A stretch of DNA of 64,000 nucleotides from Zeus faber (GCA_960531495.1 OY482864.1:2673773-2737772); one strand, 5' to 3'. Shown: positions 33,435 through 45,989, counted from the first letter of the stretch. The notes: generated from the sequence alone by a model not told the origin. Numbers and translations: made by a program.

Positions 33435-33465
33435 TTCAGATTCTGATTCTGATTCAGAATAAACA
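33435..33465. repeat. (GATTCT)n tail fragment
   Basis: CAGATTCTGATTCTGATTCA followed by GAATAAAC. It resembles LINE-type 3' tails; the body is not recognised. Confidence 0.5.
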
Positions 33466-35280
33466 ATCATTACTGAATTAACTACACAAAGGGCACACGT
33501 TATTCCTCTGTAGACTATACATTTATATTACAACAATTAGCAATTTAGCCTTGGTGTCATTACCCGGGGTGAAGACCACATAATATAAGAATTAAACATC
33601 CCTCTGTCAACCCCCACACCTAACAAAAAGCCGCCTGATAGAGGTACAGTGGACATTTCCATTCCCAAGACATAATGTACGCTGGAATAAATCCTCTCCC
33701 CTTCTAAACTACTGATTTAAAAGTACTGTGATTCCTCCTCACAGTTGTATCTCAGCTATCAGCTTCACAACTGCAGTTAATGTCGGGTGAGTGACACGTG
33801 GCAGACGGGAGGTCCTGCCCTATTCTCCACTTCTGTTAATCTTCATAGAGGACAAGGAGTTCCTTCATCGGCCTTCCCTGCTCATGTTTTACTGGGATGG
33901 GGGGGGGTTCAGCCATTGCGTTCCACGGGGGTGGTAGTCAAAGGCGTAGGATGGTGTGAAGTAGGACAAATTGATGGGGGTCACGGTGACAGAGTATGGG
34001 TAGATGAGTGAGTGGATGAATGATGGAGGGCAGAGACGAGGAAAATGAAGGCTGAACTTCTTCTGCAACAGTATCACTCTTGATAAAAACATGTCTATGT
34101 AGTTTTATTTTGTGTTTCTATTGAAAAGGCTCGCGTAGCAGTTGAAAAAAATAGACCTTTCGTGCAACAAAAGAAAAATGCTGTGCAGTGCCACACGGAC
34201 CCTGCGTAGCTTACGTGGATGGTGGTGCCACAGCATTGAATAAACATGAATTTAATATATAGCATGCACTAACGCCACTCCGAGCCACGCCCGTATGCTG
34301 CGCCAACGTGTCCGGTGGACTTCCACCTTAAGTAATTGACAAATCCATTTTGTAAATCCCCGAATGAAAATTGCCTCGTCACGACCCGGGTCTCTGTTTT
34401 GGAATTTCTTCCTCCATGCATAAGCCATTTTACAAACATTGAATAAAGCACACCCAAAACAACTCACTACCCATGACAACTCACTTTACAAAATCATAAC
34501 TTATGAACCGTGTCCTTGTACATATTAATTCGTATTTGTTCAACTTTTAAACTAGACAATAAAGGCAAACTACAGCACTGTCAATTCACATCCCAACTAA
34601 TATATATATATATTTTTTCATATTTCCATGAGTTATTATTCATCGTGTTGCTACAGTGCCACAAGGGTATTATAATGTGGGTATATAAGTGGCACAATCC
34701 CCACACACTCTTATTTTCCACACGTTTCTGGAAGCTTCTCTCAACTCTGCTTTAGTGGTGGAAACCCATGGTTTCCCATCATAACCAAATACAAACCGTA
34801 TGTATGTATGCCCGTTTATTCCCATGGTATATGGAAAGCGTTCACACAGACACATTCACATGTAAAAAACAAAAAAAAAATACACAGTACAGATGGTATA
34901 GATATATAGCTTCCTATACCAGGCTATTGGTCTGATTACAACCGCTGTGTTTGTGTTACACCCAGTGTTTAAGCCGGTGGCCACCAGTGCTGTAGTTAGG
35001 CGGTCGAGTGGTGGCACCAGTTTGAAGGCAGCCGCAAACCACATCTGCTGCATCAAAAGTGACACGAGCGAGGCAACAAGCGGAGGACAGCGGCAACTGG
35101 CTACATCTGCTCAGTTACATGAATTAAAAATGGTAATCTGTAATCCTGTAATTTCATATTTTAATACTTATTTTGATAACACCTATTCATGTGATGCGGA
35201 AGAAGGCATACTTTTGAGAAACAAATTTGAAAATTGATCAGAAATTTCATGTTTCACTTTGCTTGAGCATATTTGTGTAG
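33466..35280. other. Non-coding DNA, nothing recognised
   Basis: Includes a patch at 34140-34330 with GCAGTGCCACACGGACCCTG that looks repeat-like but could not be classified, a short (TA)n near 34600, and AT-rich sequence. No gene is supported. Confidence 0.4.
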
Positions 35281-35282
35281 AG

Positions 35283-36260
35283 CAGGGGTGCCACTACTTT
35301 TTCGGCTGGTGAGCTACTTGTAAAATGACCCGGTCAAAATTATCTACCTGTATTAAAAAATGCTAAATATATTTATTTGTACATATACTGAGTATACTTT
35401 ATATATACAATTTATGTTGGCTTACCTTGCATTACTGCATGAACCCTTACGGCATAATACAATTACATTTATGGTCACTACCTTACTCTGATGACTTGCA
35501 CTGAATTGGGGTCGGCCAGGGTTGCATAGTCCGGACAGTAGCTGCTGGTAGCCAGCCTCAAGCAGGCTTCCAAATGATCATCAGTCATAGTGGAACGGTA
35601 TTTGGACTTAATAATCTCCATGCAGGAAAGGCTGACTCGCATAAATAAGTAGAGCCAAATAATGCAGTCAAGGAGGTAGCACATTTCCTCATGTTTGGGT
35701 GCTTTTCCTCTGTGAGAAAGTTCCAAAACTGTCCATGAGCCCTGGACTTCAGCTGAATGTCAGCCTGTACTGTCAGCATCTTATCCTCCACTGCAGATGA
35801 GTTCAGTTGAAAGAGTGTTGCAATTTTTGATGCGAGTGAATCAACCTCAATATCTTCCCTAAATGGGTAGCACATTAAATGTAGCCATTGGTTTGAGTAA
35901 AGCAAAGTCTTGAAACCGTTTGTCAAAGTCTGACAGATAATTTTCAATCTCCTCTGTGAAGCACGCACTGTCAAGTTGCGCACACGCCTTCCCTTGGGTC
36001 TCCTGCTCTGATGCAAGGTTTTGAAAGTTCCCCAAATCATGGTGCTGCAGCTTTGAGGACAGAAGTTGCATTTTTCGTTTGAAAGCATGAACTGAACTGA
36101 TCATGTTGACCATGGTTTTGTCTTTTCCTTGCAGCTCTAAATCAAGCTCATTCAACACGTTGGTCAGATTGGTAAAACATTTTTTTTTTTATTTTATTAA
36201 ATTTTTTTAACCCCCGTTTGTTTTTAACCAATCGGCGCGCGATCTACCAGCACTTCCTCT
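35283..36260 (-). mobile_element. hAT DNA transposon, 3' half
   Basis: One end reads CAGGGGTGCCACTACTTTTT at 35283, a typical hAT terminus (CAGGGGTG). The interior encodes the C-terminal part of a hAT transposase on the minus strand. The other end near 36235-36260 has GCGCGCGATCTACC, which resembles sub-terminal sequence of such elements, but the 5' half with the DNA-binding domain and first catalytic residues is missing. An 8-bp target duplication could not be verified. Confidence 0.78.
35478..36158 (-). pseudogene. hAT transposase, C-terminal half (GTF2IRD2/Charlie-like)
   Basis: The minus strand reads LNELDLELQGKDKTMVNMIS with VHAFKRKMQLLSSKL, then ENYLSDFDKRFQDFALLKPM, then (shifted) CYPFREDIEVDSLASKIATL, FLTEEKHPNMRKCATSL, ALFGSTYLCESAF, and (shifted) MEIIKSKYRSTMTDDHLEAC with LRLATSSYCPDY. 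FGSTY-CE-AFS, KSK-RS-L-D-HL and LR-ATS are hallmarks of the hAT C-terminal dimerisation region. The sequence is closest in style to the hAT transposases related to vertebrate GTF2IRD2. Frameshifts make it inactive. Confidence 0.85.
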
Positions 36261-37745
36261 CTGATCTTCCGGTCATGCATGTGACCTGTAACTGTTGGAA
36301 CATGTGCACACATGCATGTGAAAATGCCGACACATGTTCAGACGGACAAAAAGCATCAAGGTGGTGGCATACTTAAAAAGAAGTAGAAGTGTTTGACCAA
36401 GAAGACATGTTCAGAACAAGAAAAGAACAAATTGACGTGGTGATATGGGTTCCCGGCGCAAGCCCTGAAACTAATTTGTCTGCAATAAATGTACAAGCAT
36501 ACACATACACGCAGGGACACAACACAACATGGCATCGCGGACAACTTCCACAGAAGTGTCATAGGAACTTAGTGTTACATAGTGCAGCATAGTGTTGCTC
36601 ACAATGTTAATAATAGTTCCGTTAGACGGAACAGACATAAAATGTATCTTATTGTAAAATTACAGCTATGCCGTTTAATATCCGTCTATAACACCTCTAT
36701 GGAAGAGTTTGGATGTTGTTTCTTGTTGTTGTGGTTATTCCTTCGGACAGCAGTCTGTTATGTCCCTATATTCCTTCACTGCCACAGTGTTTCCTGTTTT
36801 GTCGACCGACACCTGCCCTGCTTCTAAAATGGCGTCCTACTACATATCATGACACTGCATAGAAACCTTTACCAGCATTGTGCCTCACAGTGCATTGTGG
36901 GATATGATTGCCAGCATAGTGTGCAGTCTTTGCATATACTGCCTTTCACATACTAACTGAGCACACTATTGTTTTGGACATGCTTAACATGTTCACATAG
37001 TTAGTTTGCATACTAAAATAATATGCTAGGATGCCACTTACGTAATACCTTATATGGTGAGAAAATGAGGTGGTGCTAGATCTGTCAGACAACTCGACAA
37101 GGCCACATGCTTATTGAAACAGCCAATCTCTATTGGCCGATCTGCTTTGCTTCCTACTTTGCTGCTTACTGCACTGCTGTGCTCCCTCCACCTCTCCTGT
37201 ATCCAGCTGTTGGGGTCTACTCTACAACTTATATCCAATGGGGGGATTCAAGCTCATCACTTCAATATTTGTAGCTCAATAAGCATGCCTATCCTATGTT
37301 TTCTTTTCATGTCACCAGGAGTGGTGAGTAGTACAGTCCAAACGCCCAAACTCAAACGATGCAAAATAAATAAAGTAAAAAATCATACAATTATTTTCAG
37401 TTAAATCTAAGAGTTGTCTGTCAGAAATAATCTTAAATTCCAATGAATTGATGAATGTATCTTCCCTTTTACGAAGCACTGAAATGCAAGTGTTCCATAT
37501 GCAGAGGTGGAACGATAACTGATAAAACCAAACAATAACTCTAATGAATAATGATAAAGCAAAAAAAAAACCCCGGCTCAATGTTTATTGACCTGTTTAT
37601 TGAAAAGTAAATCTAAGTTGTCACAAACAGTAAATATGTTCTGATTGGACACAATGCTTAGCCTGGCATGCGCCCAGGGAGGGTACATTGATAAATGTAT
37701 TGCAATTTAGGGTTGATTATTCACTGTGTAAACAGCTGGATGTGC
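36261..37745. other. Non-coding DNA with a probable MITE-like patch at 36830-37040
   Basis: The patch contains AGTGCATTGTGGGATATGAT and TTTGCATACTAAAATAATAT, phrases seen in small fish DNA repeats. Ends could not be defined. The rest shows nothing. Confidence 0.4.
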
Positions 37746-37747
37746 AA

Positions 37748-37805
37748 TAGATTCAAGATTCAAGAGGTTTATTCGTCACATACATATAAACATACAATAC
37801 CAGAG
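37748..37805 (-). repeat. LINE-type 3' tail fragment
   Basis: ATTCAAGATTCAAGAGGTTT, followed by ATTCGTCACATACATATAAA, parallels the fragment at 20256-20325. Same family, same orientation. Confidence 0.65.
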
Positions 37806-38142
37806 TATCTTAGAAGTACTGCTTCTTTAATCTCATATTCAAAATACTAGCCATGTATTCACTGATCCATCTGCCCATCCCTTCATGTCTCCATCTCCAT
37901 CTTGCTCTTCAAATCTCTGAATTCCCTCTGTAGTCCCTTATGCCTTCGTTTTCCCTTCCTTCAGTATTGTTTTCAATTGTTTTTGGGTATATGCACAATT
38001 TTACAGAGACCTGGAGAGAATAAAATATATATATAATGTCAGCATATGGCGTTCATTGACTATGTTGTTCAGATTAGGTCCGGATCACTTCTGACCGACC
38101 AGTTTAGGCCCACTGAGCCATTCGACAAGCAGAGGGGGAAAC
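37806..38142. other. Non-coding DNA, nothing recognised
   Basis: Pyrimidine-rich stretch without gene or repeat signature. Confidence 0.4.
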
Positions 38143-38227
38143 AGAGGTCTAAGAGTTTGAGAGGAGGTGGATGAGGTATATTACCCCAATCTACCTCATC
38201 AACCTCCTCTCACACTCTTAGACCTCT
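38143..38227. repeat. Near-perfect foldback, 36-bp arms, 13-base loop
   Basis: The left arm 38143-38178 and right arm 38192-38227 are reverse complements with two differences. No TA-rich or microsatellite context is involved. Confidence 0.92.
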
Positions 38228-38880
38228 TCAGACCCCCCACCCACCCAGTTCCCCTATTACCTCCATCTCCTCCTCCCTATCTTTCTGCATCCCCCTGCCG
38301 CCATAGCTTTCCTCCTCCCCCCCTTATTCTCCATCCCCCTGTGATGGTCCGCTCCACTGGGTGGTAGCGATGGCAGCCAGGGGCCTGCCAGGGCTCATCA
38401 GCGGGGGCAGACCTTCTGGCGAAGTGTTCCAGGACAAATGCCAAGTGTGAAAGCGCTCATTTATCACCAGGGCACCGCGGTGGCGGCTGGGGCAAGGTAA
38501 GCTTAGGTAAAGCGGAAACTATGGAAGGTGAAGTTGAGGAAGAGGGGAGGAGGAGAGTGAGACACATTGCAGGGAGCTAAACTAGGCGGGCGGGCATTTT
38601 TCCTTTTCTTTAGCTGGGGCGGAGGCGATGTGGGGTGAGCTGGTGTGAGTATAGGGTCATGGGCGGGGCTAGCTATGGGGTTGAGGGGAAGGGGATCAAA
38701 GTAAATACCAAATGTAAACTAAACTGCATAATTTACAAAGGAAAAATACTTACATTTAGCAGGCTTTGCCCGCCTAACAGAATCTGCCAATAGGGGTGAG
38801 AACATTTCACCTCATTTCATGAAGTAGTCAACTAAAGACGTCTTGAAATTTCTCCTTTCGGAGAGCAAAAAAAAATCTGC
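38228..38880. other. Pyrimidine-rich DNA, then a possible conserved block at 38345-38480
   Basis: 38228-38345 is C/T-rich on the plus strand. 38345-38480 is a GC-rich, repeat-free island with AAAGCGCTCATTTATCACCA and looks like conserved non-coding DNA, by composition only. Confidence 0.35.
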
Positions 38881-39075
38881 CATGCTCTTCGTAAACTGCT
38901 CCTCTACATATCTCCAATACACCTGGACCCTACTTGCACTATTGTATCTATCTCTTTACCCTTTATTTTCTAACTTACATTCCTGTATAAAAAAATACAA
39001 ATAGGACAAAAAGTGTAAATTCCTTGTAAAAATATACATTAAAAATGTACTTAGCTGAATAAACTGATTCTGATA
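38881..39075 (+). repeat. LINE-like 3' UTR fragment ending in a CTGATTCTGA tail
   Basis: CCTACTTGCACTATTGTATC and a final GCTGAATAAACTGATTCTGA are typical of fish LINE 3' ends. No coding part remains. Confidence 0.5.
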
Positions 39076-40312
39076 CTTGGAAGACGTATTTTCTGAAAGC
39101 AAGCTGAATGACCGTATACACAATGCTCGAGCAGTCAGTCAACTCAAAAGCATTTTAATATTCCATCGTTTGCAGTGTAAATGGAGACTGCTTGTAAGCG
39201 GTGTTCTTGGCTGAGAATGTCTGAGAAAGGTTGGGGTTACAGAAGAGTCACAAGGAAGAAGGTGATGAGGGAAAAACATAATCAAGTCTGGTAAAGAGTA
39301 TTGAAGATATGTGCAAAGAAATAAGTGCTTAAAAAAAGTCGTCAGTTAAATAGTAAGTAACAATGCAAGACCAAAACTTAAGGAACAGAAGTACAAAGAA
39401 GAATGTTTATATAATTTGAAAATGTACATAAAATGGGTGAAGTAACAATGGGATTAGGAATTTGTGTAAATCAGGGACATCAGTCAACAGTCTTCTTTTC
39501 CTTAAAAAAAATAAATCCGTCAACCTGGCTGAATTTTCTCAACAACAATTTCAAAGAAGTTGATTTCAACTCTGGTAAAGAGCACTTACTTAGGAGTTGT
39601 CGAGAAAGTGGTCGACAGTAGAAAACTCTAGATTTAAATTGAAACATTACTGGAAAAAAAATATATAAAAAATACACGCTCGGTCAGTTTTTCCCAGGCC
39701 AAGAAAATGTTTAAATAATGGCAGTGTGGAATAGGAAAGAGACAGTGGGATTGGGCCTTTGAATGTCACCCCTAATATCCTAATATGTCTCTTTCTTTCA
39801 CATAAGCCCTTTTTTGGCTATCCGATCTCTCATTGTGTTTGACCCTCATGGTGAAACATCTAAACTGCATTACAAACCACTGCACCGACGATGTTCGTAC
39901 ACCACTGTTTGCAACAAATTTTGATGTGGATAGTGCTTGACAGACAGTTAACAAAGATTACGGAACGGGCCCCTAAGTTGCTTCGGTGTAAGCGGCCCTC
40001 ATTAAAGAGTATACGCTACATTGTGGTTTGGTTTGTTTACCCGGCAGTCTACACGCTAAAGAAGGGTTGCCAGGCGGTAAACGCTTTCAAAAGTGCAGAT
40101 CAATACAAAACAGTGGAATAAACAAGTTGTCATGGGAATTATGGTCAGGAATCGTGCCATTGACGTAGCATTGGTCTTTGAGAAATTCAGCTCTGGATGT
40201 GTTTACTCTGCCATACAATTGCAGGTCAAAGACGAAAAAAATTAATAATCACAATTGAAAACCCTTCCAGTGGCCCAATATGCATTTTGTGAAACAGTTA
40301 TCTTATACAGTA

Positions 40313-40317
<5 letters not shown>
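39076..40317. other. Non-coding DNA, nothing recognised
   Basis: AT-rich sequence. Short open frames have no domain. Confidence 0.4.
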
Positions 40318-40347
<30 letters not shown>

Positions 40348-40380
40348 AAGTCAATGGAGAACATCTTGTTCTCCATTGAC
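40318..40380. repeat. (TA)n tract with adjacent perfect 14-bp foldback
   Basis: TA repeats to 40345, then GTCAATGGAGAACA (40350-40363), loop TCT, and TGTTCTCCATTGAC (40367-40380), an exact reverse complement. Confidence 0.95.
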
Positions 40381-41028
40381 GCTTAGATTAACAGTTTGCA
40401 TTTCCATCACTAGACATTCAACTCACAGGCTGCCCTTATGTTTGTTTTTTTTTAATTACCCACCATGCTCATACAAACTCGAGGCAAATTGTGGTTCTCT
40501 CTGCATTGGGTGGTTGCTGGTCACAAACATCAGCTTGCCTTGTTCTGCTGGGATGTCCAGTGTGCATATGAGCAGTTTTTTCCAGCTTCCCACCATTTCT
40601 GAATGGCTGTCCTGAATAAGAATAAAGCACATAAATTTCCAGCATGTAGAAGTATCGGCGAAAGAATTTCTGACCCCTTTCGCTAAACAGAATATTGGGA
40701 ACCCCGAATCTGGCAACATATCTGTGACACAGAACCACTTAATACACAAACAAAGTTTTTAAATACACGCTAATGCCATGGAAAATTACGCCACTCTCTT
40801 GAACATTAAAGGTCAAAACAAGTCTTTCAAGTTCAAAAACGGAAAATGTTCTACATTTGGTTGCCTTTCGTTTGCAGTAGTTGTAGCTGTTTCTTGTAGG
40901 AAGTTCACCAAGTGCATCTGAGGATCTGACCCGAGCAGTTTTTGTTTAAATTATTGAGTAACATTTTTTGTACAATGTTGCATTAAATTATTTCAGCTAA
41001 ATATTCTACAATGAGTATTTTTTAGCGG
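40381..41028. other. Non-coding DNA upstream of the Gypsy element
   Basis: A 97-codon minus-strand frame (40456-40749) contains ARFGVPNILFSERGQ-like sequence in the alternative frame, loosely reminiscent of an integrase core (F-G-x-P-x-x-x-x-S-x-x-G), so a small retroelement fragment is possible. Nothing firmer is seen. Confidence 0.35.
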
Positions 41029-41320
41029 TGGGACTCCGCTGATTTGCCTAATCCCCAAAACCAGGAAGGTATAACTGTGTGTGTGTGTGTGTCCCCCCGT
41101 AGTAGGATAGGCGTGTAGGCAAACCAGCCAGAGGGACACGAACAAGCACAGACAGCTGGAGATACCCGGATATTCTTGAACGATATATATACTGTATATA
41201 TGGGAACGAGCCACTGTTGTTCAAAAGACTTATTAATAAACACGCCAACTAGCGCTGTTTCGCCTCTGCCTGCCTCCTCTTCCTCATTACCTGGCCCTGA
41301 GCCAGAACGATCGTCTACAG
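41029..41320 (+). repeat. 5' LTR of the Gypsy element
   Basis: Aligns with 43571-43972 from GGGACTC-GCTGATT to CGTCTACAG. It holds a (TG)n tract near 41080, a TATATATACTGTATATATGG region as possible promoter, and AATAAACACGCCAAC with a polyadenylation signal. TGGCACCTGAGCAG directly downstream of it begins with TGG and is a candidate primer-binding site. Confidence 0.85.
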
Positions 41321-41361
41321 GTGGCACCTGAGCAGAGCAGCAAGCCCTGCAGTTCCAAGAG

Positions 41362-42110
41362 ATGGTGAGGGCCTGTGAGCGGGACCAGTGGGCGCTCCGG
41401 GACAACCAGCCAGCAATACAGATCCTCCTTCGGGAGCGCACCGGAACTGGCGAGGAACGACCCCCCATCCCCCTGCTACAGAAGATGCCGGTGGAGGATG
41501 ATCAACGAGGCGTTCCTCGCCAACTTTAAACTGATGGCCAAGTCGGCCAGATGGACAGACCTCCAACAGGCGTGGTGGCTCCTTCCATTCCTGACAGGCG
41601 AAGCCCAGTTGGCGGCACATGCCCTACTGCCCGAGCAGCGGATGAGCTACGCTGTCCTCCGGAGGGCGGTGATGGAACGGGTCGGGAGGACACCTGAGGG
41701 CCACCACGGGCCGGCCGTTCCTACACGCCCAGCAACTCCTGGACACGGCCCAGCGGTGGCTCAGACCGGAGGAGTGCTGCCAGCACCACATCATCGTGGC
41801 GGTGGCCACCGAACAGTTCATGAATAATCTCCCAGCCCGCGCCGCTAGCTGGCTAAAATACCACCGTCCAGCCTCCCTCCAAGCCGCCATAGCTCTCGCA
41901 GAGGACCACGCGGAGGCCTATGTGCACACGAGAGCCTACAGCACCGGCCCAGAGAGGGGCCCACCGAAGGACCTGCGCCAGGACGCGGCACAGGAGTCGA
42001 CAAGGGACTGGCCGATACCAGCACCGCGGACCTGGCAGCCATCACCAGGCTCTCTTCTGCCCAGCCGCCGGATCCCTACTCCGGTCGAGGAGAGACCTAC
42101 AAGGGGGTAG
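41362..42110 (+). pseudogene. Gypsy gag
   Basis: Starts from ATG at 41362 (MVRACERDQWALRDNQPAIQ) and continues after a frameshift with FLANFKLMAKSARWTDLQQA, WWLLPFLTGEAQLAAHALLP and SYAVLRRAVMERVGRTPEG, the helical capsid/SCAN-like style of vertebrate Gypsy gag. A further shift leads to FMNNLPARAASWLKYHRPAS. No zinc knuckle is seen before the protease. The product would form the virus-like particle. Confidence 0.75.
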
Positions 42111-42240
42111 ACATCAGGCTTTGCTGGACTCGGGCTGCTCGCAGACGATGATTCAGCAACACCTGGTTAGATCTGGGGCTTTGATAGAGGCATCTTGGGT
42201 GGATATTTGTTGTGTACATGGGGATATTCACACTTCTTAT
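42100..42240 (+). pseudogene. Gypsy protease fragment
   Basis: HQALLDSGCSQTMI contains the aspartic protease D-S-G triad at 42127-42135 in the usual hydrophobic setting. The domain is cut short by the deletion that leads into the TTATTATTATT tract, so the second half is lacking. Confidence 0.8.
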
Positions 42241-42255
42241 TATTATTATTAGATT

Positions 42256-43555
42256 ATGAGGGCAAACGCACAGACAGGGGTGGGGTCTGCCCAAATTTAC
42301 CACCTAAACCTCCTAAAACAATGGAGGGAAGGCGTGCCCGTGGCACTGGCCACAGCAACAATTGAGAGGGATGAGTTGGGGCCGGAGGTTCCAAAGCCGG
42401 CAGATCACACTGCGGCCCTGTTAAGTGACCATCTCTCACCCGGCCAGAGTGTGGACGTTGCAGTGCTGCAGCAGCGCTTTGCTGACGTGTTCTCCCTCTT
42501 GCCCGGCCGTACGCCCCTCATACTCCACCATGTTGAGACGACCCCGGGGGTGAAAGAACGCTTTCGGCTGTATCGCCTGCCCGAAAACAAACGGAAAAGA
42601 ACACAAGCGGAATTAGAGGCCATGTTGCACAATCGAGGGTAATCGAGGAATCTACGAGCGACTGGTCCAGCCCCATCGTGCTAGTGGGTAAGCCTGATGG
42701 GTCAGTGCGGTTCTGCGTAAATTACCGGAAGGTGAACGCATAGTCAAAGTTCGATGCCTACCTGATGCCCCGCGTCGATGAGCTTCTCGACCGGTCAGGT
42801 ACGGCTTGGTTTTTTACGATGCTTGATTTAACCAAGGGCTACTGGCAGATTCCCTTGTCCCAGCAGTCCAAGGAAAAATCGGCCTTCTCCACTCTGCAAG
42901 GCCTTTACCAATTACGAGTGCTTCCGTTCGGGTTGTTTGGTGCCCCCGCGACCTTTCAGAGACTCATGGACCCTGTCCTGCACCCGCATGCAGCATTTGC
43001 CGCTGTATATTTAGACAATCGGTCATTATTCATACGATATGTGGGAGATATGTATGATATGTGGGAGCGGCATATGCAGCATGTGGGCACAGTGATAGCC
43101 TCCCTGAGGCGCGCGGGGCTCACCGCCAACCCAAAGAAGTGCGCGGTTGGGCAGAGGGAGGTACAGTATTTGGGGTACCACTTGGGGGGGGGGCCTGCTC
43201 CGACCGCAGGTAGATAAGCCTGCCGCAGTCCCAAACACGCCCAAGCAGTTTTTGAGGCTGGCCGAATAGGAGGTTTGTGTCAGAATTGCGGCACTGTCCA
43301 TTCCCTTAACTGACTTCACTCGAAAAAGTGCTCCAGATCCGGTCCAGTGGTCAGAGCCGTGCCAGCAGGCAATTGTTAAATTAAAGGCAGCTCTCTGTGG
43401 GGAGCCTGTACTGCATACCCCTAACTTTGCTCTTCCTTTCTGTCTGCCGTTCTATCCCAGGATGTCGAGGGTGTGGACCGGCCGCTGCTGTACCTCTGCC
43501 GCATGCAGACAGGCAGTGCAGTCTTCCATCCCGGGGCCACTCAGCTGCTAGGGAT
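42256..43555 (+). pseudogene. Gypsy pol: integrase C-terminal stub, RT and partial RNase H
   Basis: QIYHLNLLKQW (42291-42323) is the end-of-integrase motif, then a spacer with SVDVAVLQQRFADVFSLLPG. RT reads [20 protein letters not shown], a stop at 42741, FDAYLMPRVDELLDRSG, LDLTKGYWQIPLS, VLPFGLFGAPATFQRLMDP and VYLDN (43008-43019) where YLDD is expected. GLTANPKKCAV and VQYLGYHLG follow. RNase H is reduced: LTDFTRKSAPDPVQWSEPCQ, AALCGEPVLHTPNF, then AVLSQDVEGVDRPLLYLC without the segment bearing its first Asp. Confidence 0.85.
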
Positions 43556-43570
43556 CAGCCTAATCAGCGA

Positions 43571-43972
<402 letters not shown>

Positions 43973-44016
43973 GGAACTAATCATGGAATTATTGGTAAAT
44001 TGACTCAAGTAGTGGC

Positions 44017-44108
44017 CTTAAAGAACATGTTTGCCGTTTTATCTGCTGTAGCTTCTCACTGCGCCTAAATGCAGTCCAATGAGGCGTATGTTTAAGCCTT
44101 AAAAAAAC
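44017..44108 (+). repeat. Unnamed dispersed repeat, copy C (internally deleted)
   Basis: TTAAAGAACATGTTTGCCGT joins CTGTAGCTTCTCACTGCGCC, AAATGCAGTCCAATG and GTTTAAGCCTTAAAAAA. The middle blocks seen in copies A, B and E are missing. Confidence 0.75.
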
Positions 44109-44109
44109 A

Positions 44110-45565
44110 GACAAGACATTAACATTTAAGCCTTAAGAGCTTACAAACAGAAAGTTGCACCGCAACTTCAGCCTTCCTACCAGCAACCTACAGTAGCCAA
44201 TGTTATGCTTTTCATTTACTTTGGCACTTGCTGTTTGTTTGTTTCTTTGCCCCATTGGAATGTATTTCAAACGCGGAGAGAAACTACAGTACAGCGGATA
44301 AACAGTCCACTTACGTGTCTGTCATTGAAACAAAGCGGTAAGCATGTTAGGCTCACTGGAAGATGACGACATGGCAAAACGCGTACTAGTGATTTCTAGT
44401 GAGGGGGGCTGTGATTGGGAGGTTGGATGTTGTTCACAGTGTCTTTTGCATTGTGATCTAAGCAGCGCTTTACTCTTGTTTAGATAATACCAAGAGAGAT
44501 TCCAGCCACAGTTTGGTAAACTGCGGGACCAAAATGTGGAGAGACGCTCCATTGCACTTCAATCACAAAGGGAAATGTTAACCACGTGAAGAACTAAACC
44601 CAAGTCGTTTCTTAATAATCTCTGTGGTTTGGGAGTCAGTGGGGGATTCTCTGAGGGTACATTACAGTAAGAGAATCTTTGGCTTAGTTTCGTACTTGAA
44701 ATATTAGTGAAGCCACTAAGGGAAGCACAGTTGTTCTTTCCAAATCAGAAATTACGTGTGCAAATGTTTTTGTTTTTTCTCATTGATATAACTCAGCAAA
44801 AGCAAATAGCTTTTGTTCATTTTAAATCTCATTCCACGAAAATAAAACTACTCGGTAGGTCTTCTGAAGTCATGTTCACGAAAAATCTTCAGCTGATGTT
44901 ATAAAGACCTGACGGAATCCATGGCTCGATCCACACACTTTTTCCATTGGTTTTAAGGCCTTGGCAGGACCTATAGCCACTGCAGCTACATTGCCAGCAT
45001 CCAGGGTCTGTCTAACATGAAAAGGTGATGTGCATAATTTGTTATATATGTATTCCTCAAAATCTGAAATATAAACACAGCAAAAATGACAAGCCCGCTG
45101 CCCTCTAAACCGCTAAGAATAACAGTTCAGTTTAAGCGTTCTGGCTGCTCGCATCTGATTAGGGCAAACTCTTAACTTTTCAAATGTTTCTTCAACCCCC
45201 CCTTTTTTTATTTTTTTTATGGCCAAGGCTTTCCATAAACACCTTTGAGAAATGGAGGGAAAATGAGGTTGTGGGCATTAGAAAGACTGTACAGAGCGGA
45301 GAGTGTGTATAACCAGGCTAGTGTTGGTGAACTGGACTCTGAATTCTAGCCGTGCAAGGTCCTGAGTGAGCAAATGTCTGGTAAACAGCAAGTTGGCATT
45401 TATTTAAACCCTGTTATTGTACTAATTATTATTATTTTTATTATGATTATATATCGATTTTTTTTTTTTTCTGGTGCGATGGAGGGGTAGGGGTGCCAAT
45501 ACCCACAATGTTTTGAGGATAACGCTATGCATTATTTACATTTTATAATTATGCATTTTTGCCTC
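44110..45565. other. Non-coding DNA, nothing recognised
   Basis: AT-rich sequence with T-runs near 45200 and 45460. No gene or known repeat. Confidence 0.45.
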
Positions 45566-45570
45566 TTTTA

Positions 45571-45774
45571 AATTTACATTTACATTACATTTAGCAGACG
45601 CCTTTATCGACAAACTACTTACAATTGTTCAATCACCGACGGACGCAGCCATCAGGAGCAATTAGTGGTTAAGTGTCTTGCTCAAGGACACTACTGCATG
45701 CTAGCAGGAGGAGCCCGGGATCGAACCAGCAACCTTCAGATTACTAGACGACCAGCTTTACCGCCTGAGCTACC
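45571..45774 (-). mobile_element. tRNA-derived SINE
   Basis: The minus strand starts GGTAGCTCAGGCGGTAAAGC (A-box region, tRNA-like) and has a canonical B box GGTTCGATCCC at 45717-45727. It continues AGTGTCCTTGAGCAAGACAC and AAAGGCGTCTGCTAAATG and ends in an AATGTAAATGTAAATT tail. Both pol III boxes are well kept and the tail is a short-unit type, as in fish SINEs. Confidence 0.88.
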
Positions 45775-45989
45775 AAACACAAAATGCAATGCTAAATCTG
45801 ACTAAATAAATTAATAGGGATTGACAAAATAATACAATGCATAGCATATGGGATGGAAAAACCACCACAAATGTAGATTTTATGTACAAACATGGTTTGA
45901 TATGTGAAGTATATGATTGTTGTTAATGTTGTTTTTTTTATTCGATATTTAATCCAATAAGATCTATTTTAATAAAGAATGGCTTTTTA

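Noticed and set aside
45717..45774. tRNA gene
   Set aside because: The A and B boxes belong to a SINE head; downstream SINE body and tail follow and no complete cloverleaf is formed.
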